A DNA stretch of 33,163 nt from Vibrio sp. Isolate32. Its GTDB lineage: Bacteria > Pseudomonadota > Gammaproteobacteria > Enterobacterales > Vibrionaceae. The stretch spans positions 5,917 to 39,079 of the forward strand of contig NZ_JAKEUQ010000031.1 of NCBI RefSeq assembly GCF_022397955.1, written 5' to 3'. Made by a program: the position numbers and the translations under genes. Each line of letters opens with the position of its first letter. Position 1 is the first letter of the stretch. Positions 8,068 through 15,711 of the stretch are shown here, piece by piece. Under the pieces are notes generated by a model. It was given only the letters and a program-made list of their open reading frames with translations, did not search any database and was not told where the DNA came from.

Positions 8068-9042
8068 TCATTCTTCTGATAAAAATCTAGAGCGAAACCT
8101 TGAAGGCGTTAAACCAATGATTTTCATAAAGACTTTGCGGAAGCTATTGACGTCTTCATATCCAACTAAGTAGCTGATTTGTTCTACTGGTTTGTGTGAG
8201 CTTTCCAGTAGCTCACACGCGCTTTGAACACGCACGTGTTGAATATAGTTAATCGGAGTCAAGGTCGTCGCTTTAGTAAATTGTCGAATAAAGGTTCTTC
8301 GCGTCATAAAGGCTTCCTCCGCCAATTGATCAAGTGTCAAAGGAAGGTGGTGATTCTTTTGAATAAAGCGCTGCACAGAGACAATCTTGTCATTACCATG
8401 AGTATAATTTGGCACAAAACTTTGATAATAACGCTGCTCTCTCAGCCCTGTATCCAGCACCAGCACCAGATACTTACCCAAATTGCGCGTATTGGTCGGT
8501 GTCGTATATTTAGTCAGGATAAACAGAGTCAAATCCATCCACGACATCAAACCACCAGCAGTAATGATGTCATCATCATCGATCAGGATTTTGTCGATAT
8601 CAACGTCGACTCCAATGTGCAGCTCTGAAAACAATTGTTGAGCTTGCCAGTGCGTAGTGACGGTTCGCCCTTCTAGTAATCCGGTTTTAGCAAGAATGAA
8701 CACGCCTGCGCACGCTGAGCACAATATTGAACCCTTTTGATGAGACTCAATCAGATAAGCCGTTAGCCTATCATCACGCTCTAGGTAGTAACTGCCATCT
8801 AAGTTTGGCGGCAATAAAATGATATCGGCTTTAGATTCTTCATTTGAGTTAGCCGATAAAACCGATAAGTCACCATAAGGCTTAATCTCAACCTGGAACC
8901 GAACCGTTTCACTTTCAGAATCAAGGCTATTCGCCATCTGAAGAAATTCTTTTACTCCAAACACAGCGCTCTGCAGAGAGCCAGGGTAATCGATAATTTC
9001 GACCTTTACTGATTTTGTCACTATTGCCATATAGTCTGTCAT
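8068..9042 (-). CDS. GlxA-type regulator (DJ-1/PfpI domain plus AraC HTH)
   Basis: 324 residues. The N-terminal DJ-1/PfpI-like domain (about 10-190) has the SACAGVFILAKTGLLEGR block with the conserved cysteine and the TTHW and ITAGGLMSWMDL segments. The C-terminal AraC domain (about 225-320) has LAEEAFMTRRTFIRQF and YLVGYEDVNSFRKVF. Members activate genes for amine, carnitine or small-amide catabolism, usually with their ligand bound by the DJ-1-like domain. It is divergent from the isochorismatase-type gene with 77 bases between start codons, so that gene is its probable target. Confidence 0.9.
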   Translation of the reverse strand: MTDYMAIVTKSVKVEIIDYPGSLQSAVFGVKEFLQMANSLDSESETVRFQVEIKPYGDLSVLSANSNEESKADIILLPPNLDGSYYLERDDRLTAYLIESHQKGSILCSACAGVFILAKTGLLEGRTVTTHWQAQQLFSELHIGVDVDIDKILIDDDDIITAGGLMSWMDLTLFILTKYTTPTNTRNLGKYLVLVLDTGLREQRYYQSFVPNYTHGNDKIVSVQRFIQKNHHLPLTLDQLAEEAFMTRRTFIRQFTKATTLTPINYIQHVRVQSACELLESSHKPVEQISYLVGYEDVNSFRKVFMKIIGLTPSRFRSRFLSEE

Positions 9043-9119
9043 TTTTGACGTGCGTTAAAAAACACAGAGTAGTCATAATAGCCCCACACCACAAGACATT
9101 AACAACAAAGGTATGGATT

Positions 9120-9683
9120 ATGAGCAATACTGCACTACTACTTATTGATTTCCAAAACGACTACTTCCCTTCATACGAAGGTGCGAAATGGGCCCTCTCT
9201 GAGACAGAAAAAGCGGCAGAAAAAGGTGCGCAATTACTCGAGACATTCCGCGAGAAAAAACTGCCAATCGTTCATGTGCGCCATGAATTTCCAACCAATG
9301 AAGCGCCATTCTTCTTGCCTAACTCAGATGGAGCTCAAATCCATAGTAGCGTAGCACCTCTGCAAGACGAGACAGTGATTGTAAAACAGCAGATCAACAG
9401 CTTTAGAGATACAGAACTGGACAAAGTATTGAAGGAACAAGGCGTTGAAAGGCTAATCATTGTTGGCGCGATGAGTCACATGTGTATTGATGCTGTGACT
9501 CGTGCAGCAACCGATTTAGGCTATGAATGCCACGTAGCGCATGATGCTTGCACCACATTGGATATGGAGTTCAATGGCGTTAAGGTACCGGCAGCACATG
9601 TGCACGCCGCATTCATGGCAGCACTTAGCTTTGGTTATAGCAACGTTGCGACTGCCAACGAACTTGAAAACCAACTTAAATAA
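9120..9683 (+). CDS. Isochorismatase-family cysteine hydrolase
   Basis: 188 residues from ATG 9120, preceded by AAAGG at 9107-9111; the frame is open further upstream but those codons overlap the regulator and are not used. The Asp-Lys-Cys triad of the family is visible: D10 in LLLIDFQNDYF, K89 in IVKQQINSF and C122 in GAMSHMCIDAV. Such enzymes hydrolyse amides or related bonds (nicotinamide, N-carbamoyl compounds, isochorismate). The PSYEGAKWALSE opening and the DLGYECHVAHDAC segment fit the amidohydrolase-like cytosolic members. Probably controlled by the divergent GlxA-type regulator. Confidence 0.9.
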   Translation: MSNTALLLIDFQNDYFPSYEGAKWALSETEKAAEKGAQLLETFREKKLPIVHVRHEFPTNEAPFFLPNSDGAQIHSSVAPLQDETVIVKQQINSFRDTELDKVLKEQGVERLIIVGAMSHMCIDAVTRAATDLGYECHVAHDACTTLDMEFNGVKVPAAHVHAAFMAALSFGYSNVATANELENQLK

Positions 9684-9729
9684 AGCTCAAAATCAAAAGC
9701 CAGCGTCCGAGCAGTTCTTGCTGACACAA

Positions 9730-9755
9730 AAAAGGCGCCGATTACGGCGCCTTTT
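9730..9755. terminator. Bidirectional terminator
   Basis: AAAAGGCGCCG and CGGCGCCTTTT form a perfect 11-bp stem with loop ATTA. It serves both the isochorismatase-type gene and the converging antiporter gene. Confidence 0.92.
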
Positions 9756-9777
9756 CATTAATCAAAATCTATTATTA

Positions 9778-11136
9778 CTAAGCATTAGCCACTTGGCGTG
9801 CTGGGTGTTTGATAAACACAGCGATCACAGCCACGATAGCCAGTGCAAAACAGTAGTACGAGTTAGACACGATCTCTAGTGGCGATAAGTTAAATACTGA
9901 ACCTAATAGCAACACCTGTGCGCCGTAAGGCAACACACCTTGAATCACACAAGAGAAGATATCCAATAAGCTTGCAGAACGACGTGGCGACACATTGTTC
10001 TCTTCCGCTAATTGACGAGCCACACTACCTGAAACAATAATCGCTACTGTGTTGTTTGCCGTGCACATGTTCACCATAGACACCAAACCAGCAATACCCA
10101 ACTCACTTGCGCGGCCATTCGCTTGCTTAGAGTGTGAAGAGCCGAACGCACGAATCATGCTACTGACTAAGTTAGTTAAGAATGCCAGACCGCCTTGGCG
10201 ACGCATCAGCTCACTCAAACCACCGATCAGCATCGACAATAAGAAAATTTCCTGCATGTTGCCAAAGCCTGCATAGATGTCTTGCGCGTAATCCGTTAAA
10301 CCGTAGTTCTCCAGAGAGCCTAAACTAACGCCACCCGCCAGTAAGATGCCGATGGTTAGCACAACAAATACGTTCATGCCTGATACCGCAAGAATCAAGA
10401 TAGTGATGTAAGGCAGTACTTTCAGCCACTCGATTGGACCCGTTTCAGGCACTTGAGTCGCAGTGCTATGAAAAGCAAAGATAATAATCGCGATAAGTGC
10501 AGCAGGAAGTGCGATACGGATATTTTCTTTAAACTTGTCTCTCATCTCACAGCCTTGCGAGCGTGTCGCGGCAATCGTAGTATCAGAGATGATAGAAAGG
10601 TTGTCACCAAACATCGCGCCACTTAAAACAACACCTGCGGTCAGTGGGATGCTCATACCAGCTGAATCAGCAATGCCCAGTGCAACAGGGGCTACCGCCG
10701 CGATGGTGCCCATCGAAGTACCCATTGCTGTTGCGATGAAAGCAGAAATTAAGAAGATACCCGGTAGGATCATGCTCGTCGGGATCGCTGACAAGCCAAG
10801 GTTTACCGTCGCATCTACACCACCAGAAGCTTTAGCAACGGCTGCAAAAGCACCTGCCAATAGGTAGATCATACACATTGCAATAATGTCTTTGTGACCT
10901 ACTCCACTCAAGAACTGTTCGATAGCACGGTTCAATTTATCTTTGCTCAACAGCAGCGCCAACATCACAGCAGGTAGAGCCGCAATCGGAGCTGGAAGCT
11001 GATAGAAAGCAAAATCGACACCTTGCAACGACAAGTACGTACCTACGCCAATAAACAGCGCTAGGAACACGAGCAGAGGGATAAGCGCCACTGCCGAAGG
11101 AGCAATAACCGCATTAGAATTTTTTGAATTGGACAT
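9778..11136 (-). CDS. NhaC-family Na+/H+ antiporter
   Basis: 452 residues, almost all membrane helices (about 11). The family features are the stretch IATAMGTSMGTIAAVAPVALG (interrupted here for length) near residues 133-153, followed by GAMFGDNLSIISDTTIAATR with the conserved D and the later CTANNTVAIIVSG. These match the NhaC group that exchanges sodium (or lithium) for protons at the inner membrane; some relatives exchange organic acids such as malate-lactate. No adjacent partner gene suggests a different substrate. Translation begins at ATG 11136 without an evident strong Shine-Dalgarno. Single-gene unit ended by the 9730 hairpin. Confidence 0.87.
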   Translation of the reverse strand: MSNSKNSNAVIAPSAVALIPLLVFLALFIGVGTYLSLQGVDFAFYQLPAPIAALPAVMLALLLSKDKLNRAIEQFLSGVGHKDIIAMCMIYLLAGAFAAVAKASGGVDATVNLGLSAIPTSMILPGIFLISAFIATAMGTSMGTIAAVAPVALGIADSAGMSIPLTAGVVLSGAMFGDNLSIISDTTIAATRSQGCEMRDKFKENIRIALPAALIAIIIFAFHSTATQVPETGPIEWLKVLPYITILILAVSGMNVFVVLTIGILLAGGVSLGSLENYGLTDYAQDIYAGFGNMQEIFLLSMLIGGLSELMRRQGGLAFLTNLVSSMIRAFGSSHSKQANGRASELGIAGLVSMVNMCTANNTVAIIVSGSVARQLAEENNVSPRRSASLLDIFSCVIQGVLPYGAQVLLLGSVFNLSPLEIVSNSYYCFALAIVAVIAVFIKHPARQVANA

Positions 11137-11266
11137 GGAACGACAACACTATAGAACAGGAAGGAGAGCAGACTAATGTCACACTTAGGACTTGTCAACG
11201 TCTAGACGTCTAAACGCCCAATATAATGCAAAGTAATACGAACTCTATTGAACATCACATAATAGA

Positions 11267-11298
11267 AAAGGCTATTTACTCACCAGTAAATAGCCTTT
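11267..11298. terminator. Terminator downstream of the hydratase gene
   Basis: AAAGGCTATTTACT and AGTAAATAGCCTTT form a 14-bp perfect stem with loop CACC. On the minus strand the tail is CTTTTCTATT. Confidence 0.88.
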
Positions 11299-11372
11299 CG
11301 AGACCCAATCACCTGTGCGAAAAGCAAGGTTGTAGAGAACAGCTTTCTTAATCAATAGAGCTTGTAAATAAC

Positions 11373-12155
11373 TTAGCGCTTTTGAGTGAAAATCACTTGG
11401 TACTCTCCGATACCATCATAAGCAACGGTTGTTAGCTCGTCGAAGTCAAGCTCAACCACACCACAGTAAGACCCTGTAATGATTGCCTCACCCGCTTCAA
11501 AACTAACTCCACGCTTGGTCATGGTATCGATCAACCAGTAAACGGGATTTTGAGCTAATGCGTTAGGGTGGGTGCCAGAAAATGCCTGTACTTTTCCAGC
11601 TTGAGTTATAGCCACTTCGACCTTAGCAGCAGCAAACGCTTTATCTTTCTCTATCTCAGGACCAAGAAACAAGCCTTGGTTTGCCAAGCAATCGGCTAAA
11701 ACCTCGTAAAACTCCGCGCCACTGTCATCAGCAAAGCGAGATTGAATTAACTCAAGTGCCATATGGCAAGATCCAATGGCATCATTGATTTGTGCTTCGC
11801 TGTAGCCATGTGAGTTTGCAGGCAAAGGCTTAGCCAGTACTAAAGCGATTTCTGGCTCTACTCGGGCTACCTCTTTACCTGGCACTGAACCTGTGTCTGC
11901 GAACAATTCACAAATTTCACCTTGCTGCACGTTGTCAGCGAAAATAGGCGCTACGATAAATTTGTTTTCTGCAAGAGGTAACAGACACTTCCAGCCCCCC
12001 ACTCTATCTGCGCGAATTTCAATCATGGATTCTTGAATGGCTAACGCATCATCTAAACTGGTTGGGCGATATGGTTCGATTAATCTTGGCGCTTTAGTTC
12101 CCGCTGTGCGACGGCTTAATAACTCTTTAGCCGCCTGCTCAAATACACTTGTCAT
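11373..12155 (-). CDS. 2-keto-4-pentenoate hydratase / fumarylacetoacetase-fold protein
   Basis: 260 residues of the MhpD/HpaH type. Visible family features are VGGWKCLLP (about 52-60), the metal-binding acidic stretch ARVEPEIALVL (about 96-106), a late GxHPNALAQNPVYWL segment and a C-terminal ITGSYCGVVEL. Relatives hydrate 2-hydroxypentadienoate or decarboxylate oxalocrotonate in aromatic-ring degradation. Here no ring-cleavage genes adjoin, so the physiological substrate is open. ATG 12155 has only a weak upstream G-rich site. Confidence 0.85.
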   Translation of the reverse strand: MTSVFEQAAKELLSRRTAGTKAPRLIEPYRPTSLDDALAIQESMIEIRADRVGGWKCLLPLAENKFIVAPIFADNVQQGEICELFADTGSVPGKEVARVEPEIALVLAKPLPANSHGYSEAQINDAIGSCHMALELIQSRFADDSGAEFYEVLADCLANQGLFLGPEIEKDKAFAAAKVEVAITQAGKVQAFSGTHPNALAQNPVYWLIDTMTKRGVSFEAGEAIITGSYCGVVELDFDELTTVAYDGIGEYQVIFTQKR

Positions 12156-12359
12156 AATATACCGTTTAATTTAGAACGATTAGAAATAGGCTTGGGCAAT
12201 AGCATCACTCATGCGATGGTTGCACCATAAAGTGTTCAAAGGCCTATTGTCACATGTCCCGCAAGTGAACACATACCGCTAAGTCAATATATTAAAAGAA
12301 AAGCTCGCACCTGATGATCCGTTTGCTGGCTTTTTGAATATGTCATTGCCGGACAAGCG

Positions 12360-12671
12360 CTACGCGCCTTTCAGCGTCTTCTTAAGATTTTGCATGAAGT
12401 TTCTGAAGTGAGGCATGAAATCAACAAACAGAGGATGTTTTCGATCTTGCATCATCAACGGCCCCAGCAAGCGAATACTTACACCTAGTCTCGTTGCGGA
12501 TTGCTCATCTAAGCCACTGTCCTGCTTGAGCTTATCTACAACCGCGATCATGTTTTCTCTATCTTCAATTTCAAACTGCATAGTTTGCAGTTCACGATCT
12601 TCCTTGATGTTCACTTCTTCGATAGTGATACGGTAGTAATTGTGTTTGCCTGTGATTGTTTGCATCGTCAT
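12360..12671 (-). CDS. DUF3861 domain protein
   Basis: 103 residues. The layout YYRITIEEVNIKED, then MQFEIEDRENMIAVVDKLKQ, then LGVSIRLLGPLMMQDRKHPLFV, matches DUF3861, a small cytoplasmic family without known function. ATG 12671 has AGGAG with a 6-base gap, the best ribosome site; a second ATG follows 6 bases later. The promoter on the minus strand (12719-12747) is overlapped by both MarR-type dyads, so it is probably repressed by the divergent MarR protein. Confidence 0.85.
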   Translation of the reverse strand: MTMQTITGKHNYYRITIEEVNIKEDRELQTMQFEIEDRENMIAVVDKLKQDSGLDEQSATRLGVSIRLLGPLMMQDRKHPLFVDFMPHFRNFMQNLKKTLKGA

Positions 12672-12704
12672 TACTGTCTCCTAACTTGAATTCACGAACA
12701 ATTA

Positions 12705-12721
12705 AGTTGATATTATCAACT
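12705..12721. promoter_or_regulatory. MarR-type operator 1
   Basis: AGTTGATA-T-TATCAACT is a perfect 17-bp palindrome. It overlaps the -10 TATAGT of the DUF3861 promoter. Confidence 0.65.
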
Positions 12722-12747
12722 ATAAATACAATAATTGACATTATCAA
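12719..12747 (-). promoter_or_regulatory. Promoter of the DUF3861 gene
   Basis: On the minus strand TTGATA (12742-12747) is separated by 17 bases from TATAGT (12719-12724). Both boxes sit in the dyads described at 12705 and 12735. Confidence 0.6.
12735..12747. promoter_or_regulatory. MarR-type operator 2
   Basis: TTGACATTATCAA repeats the core of operator 1 (TTGATATTATCAA) with one change. The centres are 28 bp apart. It covers the -35 of the DUF3861 promoter and lies 22 bases before the marR start. Confidence 0.6.
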
Positions 12748-12768
12748 CCATTTTTCTAAGGATCGTTT

Positions 12769-13194
12769 ATGTCTGATAACACATCGTTAGAGTCTATCTT
12801 TCGCTTAGTGCACTCTTTGAAACGTCAAATGAGTGAACAGATTGAGCGCTTGGATTCTGAGATCGCACCTATGAATATTCGTGTCATGAAGATCATTACT
12901 AAGAAATCTCCATGTACGGCTATCGATATTGCGCACTTCCTAAAACGTGATAAATCACAGGTCACGAGATTAGTTAATACGCTGATCAATCAAGAACTTG
13001 TGAAGAAGTCTCCAAACCCTGAAGACAAACGTAGCCAGTTGTTGGCGCTAACCAGTGAAGGGGAAGAGATCATGACTAAAGTTTCGAATATTGATCGAGA
13101 GATACTACAGAGAATGACTAAAGGCATGAACGAAGATGAGCTAGAACAATTCAGCCAAATAGCGAACAAGATGGCTCAAAACTTAGACAGCTGA
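12769..13194 (+). CDS. MarR-family transcriptional regulator
   Basis: 141 residues forming one winged-helix MarR domain: IDIAHFLKRDKSQVTRLVNTLINQELV (about residues 47-73, shown here in part) is the recognition helix, followed by the wing SPNPEDKRSQLLALTSEGEE. The flanking helices dimerise. AAGGA sits 6 bases before the ATG. It probably represses itself and the divergent DUF3861 gene through the two TTGAYATTATCAA sites. Ligand unknown. Confidence 0.92.
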   Translation: MSDNTSLESIFRLVHSLKRQMSEQIERLDSEIAPMNIRVMKIITKKSPCTAIDIAHFLKRDKSQVTRLVNTLINQELVKKSPNPEDKRSQLLALTSEGEEIMTKVSNIDREILQRMTKGMNEDELEQFSQIANKMAQNLDS

Positions 13195-13210
13195 TCTTCA
13201 AAATAAAACG

Positions 13211-13249
13211 AAAAAACGCCACCGAATCGAATGATCGGTGGCGTTTTTT
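13211..13249. terminator. Terminator of the marR gene
   Basis: AAAAAACGCCACCGA and TCGGTGGCGTTTTTT form a perfect 15-bp stem around a 9-base loop. A/T tails on both sides make it bidirectional. Confidence 0.93.
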
Positions 13250-13324
13250 GTAGAATTTGGTTTTACCTACATATAAGCATGCCAAAATCGACTTTGAAAA
13301 CGCTTTATTCTACTCGGTAAGAGA

Positions 13325-15109
13325 TTAATCAGCAGACCATACATTCTTGAAATCTGGCCATCCCCAGTTGGTGATGGCTACGTTTTTCAGAATCCCCTGG
13401 AAACGCACGGTTTGTAAGTGATGGAACATCGGGACTAACCAATAATCAGAAATCAATGTCGATGCAATTGGCTCCAACTCAGCCAAGTAATTCGGTAATT
13501 CAACCGTTGCTTTGTGCTGATCGAGACGCTGCTTGAGCCAATCACTGTTTATATTTCCGAGCGCGGAATGCAATACAGGGTCATTCATCAACCACGAGAA
13601 CAATGAAGATGGCGCATTGTCGTCGAGATTCAGGTTACACAGTACCAAGTCTTCTTTTAAATCGCCCCGCTGAGAAAGCTGAGCTAATTCTCGAAAACTG
13701 TAGGTATTCACCTCAACTTCCACACCATGTCGCTTAAGAATATCTGACACTGAAATAGCGCATCGATAGAGGGCATAGTAGTTATAAACCGCAATGCTCA
13801 ATTTCTTAGGTAGCTCACTTTCTCTAGAGGGCGTTCGATACAGTTTCTGCCAACTGGGCAATATGTTCTGAGCCAAAGAGACACTGAACAAGCCTTGGTT
13901 TTGCTCCTGTTGCGTCAAAATAGCCTGTGGGTTTGCAAGTGACGATAGGTACTTACGTTGTTCATCACTTAGCGAGTTAGCCGCTGAGTTTTGGTTAAAT
14001 AGAATAAACAAACAACCGTCTTCGATACGACTGCGGAGCCCGTCTGTTTCAGCAGACACCAACTCCGTGTCGCTCTTTCCTAATTGATGAAAACAGGCAG
14101 AATCTTCATACGGTGACACCTGCATCTGGCTATCATCGAATCGAGCACTGCCAGTCATCGATTCTTCAAACTGCCAAATGGTCACCTCATCGGTTAAAGA
14201 GCGACAACCGTAAAAGTGTTCGAATGCCGAGAGCTTGATGCGCTCGCTGTTGGTTTCAACCACTCTGAAAGGTCCAGTACCAATCACAGCATGAAAGCCT
14301 GAGTTTAATGGCGAAGGCTCACGGGTCACCTGCGCTGATGGTTGAATCGAATACTTAACGCCTGCAAGCAAACCCGCAAAGCCAGTATCCGCTTGGGTTA
14401 ACTTAAAACTGATCCTTAATGGCTGATCACTGTAAATGGAAGAGGCATGAGCCAACTCAGCTTGATAAAAAGGCAGAGCTTGTAAAGCAGTAAACAAAGC
14501 AACTAACTGTTTGGCATCAACAGGCTGCCCATCATGGAAAGTCAAACCGGGGCGTAGATAGAAAGTCCAAACCAATTGCTCAGTGTCATATTCCCAGTGG
14601 TGAGCTAACTCTGGCTTCAGTTCGCCCTTGTCGTTACATGTCACTAAGCAACTAAACACTTGTCTGATCAAAAATCGTTCACTACTGCGATGTATATGAT
14701 GCGGAAACAGATCCTCAAACTTACGTTTATAGGTTAATTGAACATGTAAGAGCCCTTCACGCATGGTCGCGCCGGAGGTTTCTTGCAGTAAAGAGCCAAA
14801 CACAGCGCGGTCATTATCTAATATCGAGAGTGCTTTTTCATACTTGCCCTGCTCTATCAGCTTACTCGCGACATGTTGAGCCAGTTCTGGATTGCTAAAG
14901 CGCAGTGTTAAGTTAGAACGTTGATTCCTGCCAACCTTTGGTTCCCACACGACCCATTCAGCTTGATGCATTTTGCCTAACAGGGTTCGAGCGTGGCGCA
15001 AGCTTGTGAACAACTCATCCGCCACCTCCGTTAAGGTCACGGAGTGAGAAAGGTTTGGCTCGAACGATTCTAGCCTCGTGTAGTAACGCATCATGTTTAG
15101 ATCAGACAA
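13325..15109 (-). CDS. sgrR: SgrR-family transcriptional regulator
   Basis: 594 residues. The N-terminal winged helix (about 1-115) has LTEVADELFTSLRHARTLLGKM and WVVWEPKVGRNQRSNLTLRF, matching the SgrR DNA-binding domain. The remainder is a solute-binding domain of the SBP_bac_5 type (about 165-560) with LAHHWEYDTEQLVWTFYLRPG and GTGPFRVVETN. There is no signal peptide, so it is a cytoplasmic sensor. Enterobacterial SgrR activates the sugar-phosphate stress RNA SgrS, encoded divergently beside it; E. coli SgrR is 551 aa. TTG 15109 has AAAAGG 8 bases upstream (15118-15123), a better site than the ATGs at 15094 and 15091. Symbol is by family resemblance. Confidence 0.82.
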   Translation of the reverse strand: MSDLNMMRYYTRLESFEPNLSHSVTLTEVADELFTSLRHARTLLGKMHQAEWVVWEPKVGRNQRSNLTLRFSNPELAQHVASKLIEQGKYEKALSILDNDRAVFGSLLQETSGATMREGLLHVQLTYKRKFEDLFPHHIHRSSERFLIRQVFSCLVTCNDKGELKPELAHHWEYDTEQLVWTFYLRPGLTFHDGQPVDAKQLVALFTALQALPFYQAELAHASSIYSDQPLRISFKLTQADTGFAGLLAGVKYSIQPSAQVTREPSPLNSGFHAVIGTGPFRVVETNSERIKLSAFEHFYGCRSLTDEVTIWQFEESMTGSARFDDSQMQVSPYEDSACFHQLGKSDTELVSAETDGLRSRIEDGCLFILFNQNSAANSLSDEQRKYLSSLANPQAILTQQEQNQGLFSVSLAQNILPSWQKLYRTPSRESELPKKLSIAVYNYYALYRCAISVSDILKRHGVEVEVNTYSFRELAQLSQRGDLKEDLVLCNLNLDDNAPSSLFSWLMNDPVLHSALGNINSDWLKQRLDQHKATVELPNYLAELEPIASTLISDYWLVPMFHHLQTVRFQGILKNVAITNWGWPDFKNVWSAD

Positions 15110-15304
15110 ATAATGAACCTTTTAAACCTAGCTCTTCCTAATTAAGCCTATTGTAAAACACAATCGCAAAAAAGTAGTTTGATATAGCCAAAACAGGAAC
15201 AACCAATAAAAATAACATCTGTTTTTTAGTTCCTCTTAATTAACCATAATGAACGGGTCAGCAACAAACCATAGGTTGTAAATAAAGCCTAACTAGAGAG
15301 AGTA

Positions 15305-15361
15305 ATGACCATGAGAAAATACTATCTTAACAAGCTAAAAAGCACCTGCAGTAAGCTCTAA
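15305..15361 (+). CDS. Possible 18-aa basic peptide
   Basis: ATG 15305 opens MTMRKYYLNKLKSTCSKL and stops at TAA 15359-15361; an alternative ATG is at 15311. GAGAGAG at 15296-15302 could serve as ribosome site. The basic-aromatic sequence is plausible for a membrane-interacting peptide. A frame this short is easily chance. Its interest comes from its position opposite sgrR. Confidence 0.28.
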   Translation: MTMRKYYLNKLKSTCSKL

Positions 15362-15433
15362 AGAGAAGCACTACCAACACTTTTAGATCTATGTAACCGG
15401 CGTTATTAGTACACTTTTTAGCACCGAGTAAAC

Positions 15434-15497
15434 GCGAGTTGAGCACAGCCTAATATGCTCCTACCCCCAATATGAGTTAGGTCTCAACTCGCTTTTC
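15434..15497 (+). terminator. Large terminator hairpin in the sgrR-rimK region
   Basis: GCGAGTTGAG (15434-15443) pairs with CTCAACTCGC (15483-15492), and inside it CCTAA (15449-15453) pairs with TTAGG (15477-15481). TTTTCCTTTC follows. There is no large gene directly upstream on this strand, so it must end a small transcript or a 5' leader. Confidence 0.65.
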
Positions 15498-15711
15498 CTT
15501 TCAAAACCCCCTCTCAAGCCTGTTGTACCAATAGCTCACACAATCGATAAATTTCCGTTGTCGACTCGACAAATTTAATTCGTTTTCTTAGTTAAACAAA
15601 AAGCCTTAAGGTTCGCCCCGAAGCAAGTAAGGAGCCTCAGAAAAACTGAAAGCTCAGCTAACAACTAAATAATTTTGCAGTTACCAATCAGGTATTAACT
15701 AAGGAAACGCC

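Larger units (their letters stand above)
15290..15500 (+). ncRNA. Candidate small RNA divergent from sgrR
   Basis: A possible transcript ends at the hairpin 15434-15497. Its position, divergent from an SgrR-type gene, is that of SgrS in enterobacteria, and it carries a short basic ORF near its 5' part as SgrS carries SgrT. The terminal loop shows CUCCU, complementary to ribosome-binding sequences. The start site is a guess and no clear promoter was found. This is inference from position and structure. Confidence 0.3.
15110..15711. other. Intergenic region between sgrR and rimK
   Basis: 602 bases with no large gene. It holds a spaced inverted repeat AGGAAC (15195-15200) / GTTCCT (15229-15234), an 18-codon ORF at 15305-15361 and a strong terminator at 15434-15497, together compatible with a small RNA on the plus strand. 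The last 200 bases precede rimK and hold its ribosome site AAGGA. Confidence 0.5.

Noticed and set aside
8224..8628. 134-codon plus-strand frame inside the GlxA-type gene
   Set aside because: It is antisense to a gene with clear domains on the minus strand, and its translation shows no family features.
9015..9119. Upstream extension of the isochorismatase-type frame
   Set aside because: The extra 35 codons overlap the divergent regulator's start and promoter, while ATG 9120 has a ribosome site and begins the conserved sequence.
10535..10867. 110-codon plus-strand frame inside the NhaC gene
   Set aside because: It mirrors the hydrophobic coding strand of a well-supported antiporter and has no independent ribosome site.
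12160..12360. Terminator or small RNA after the DUF3861 gene
   Set aside because: Only short imperfect pairings (GCGC-GTA-GCGC) without a T run were seen.
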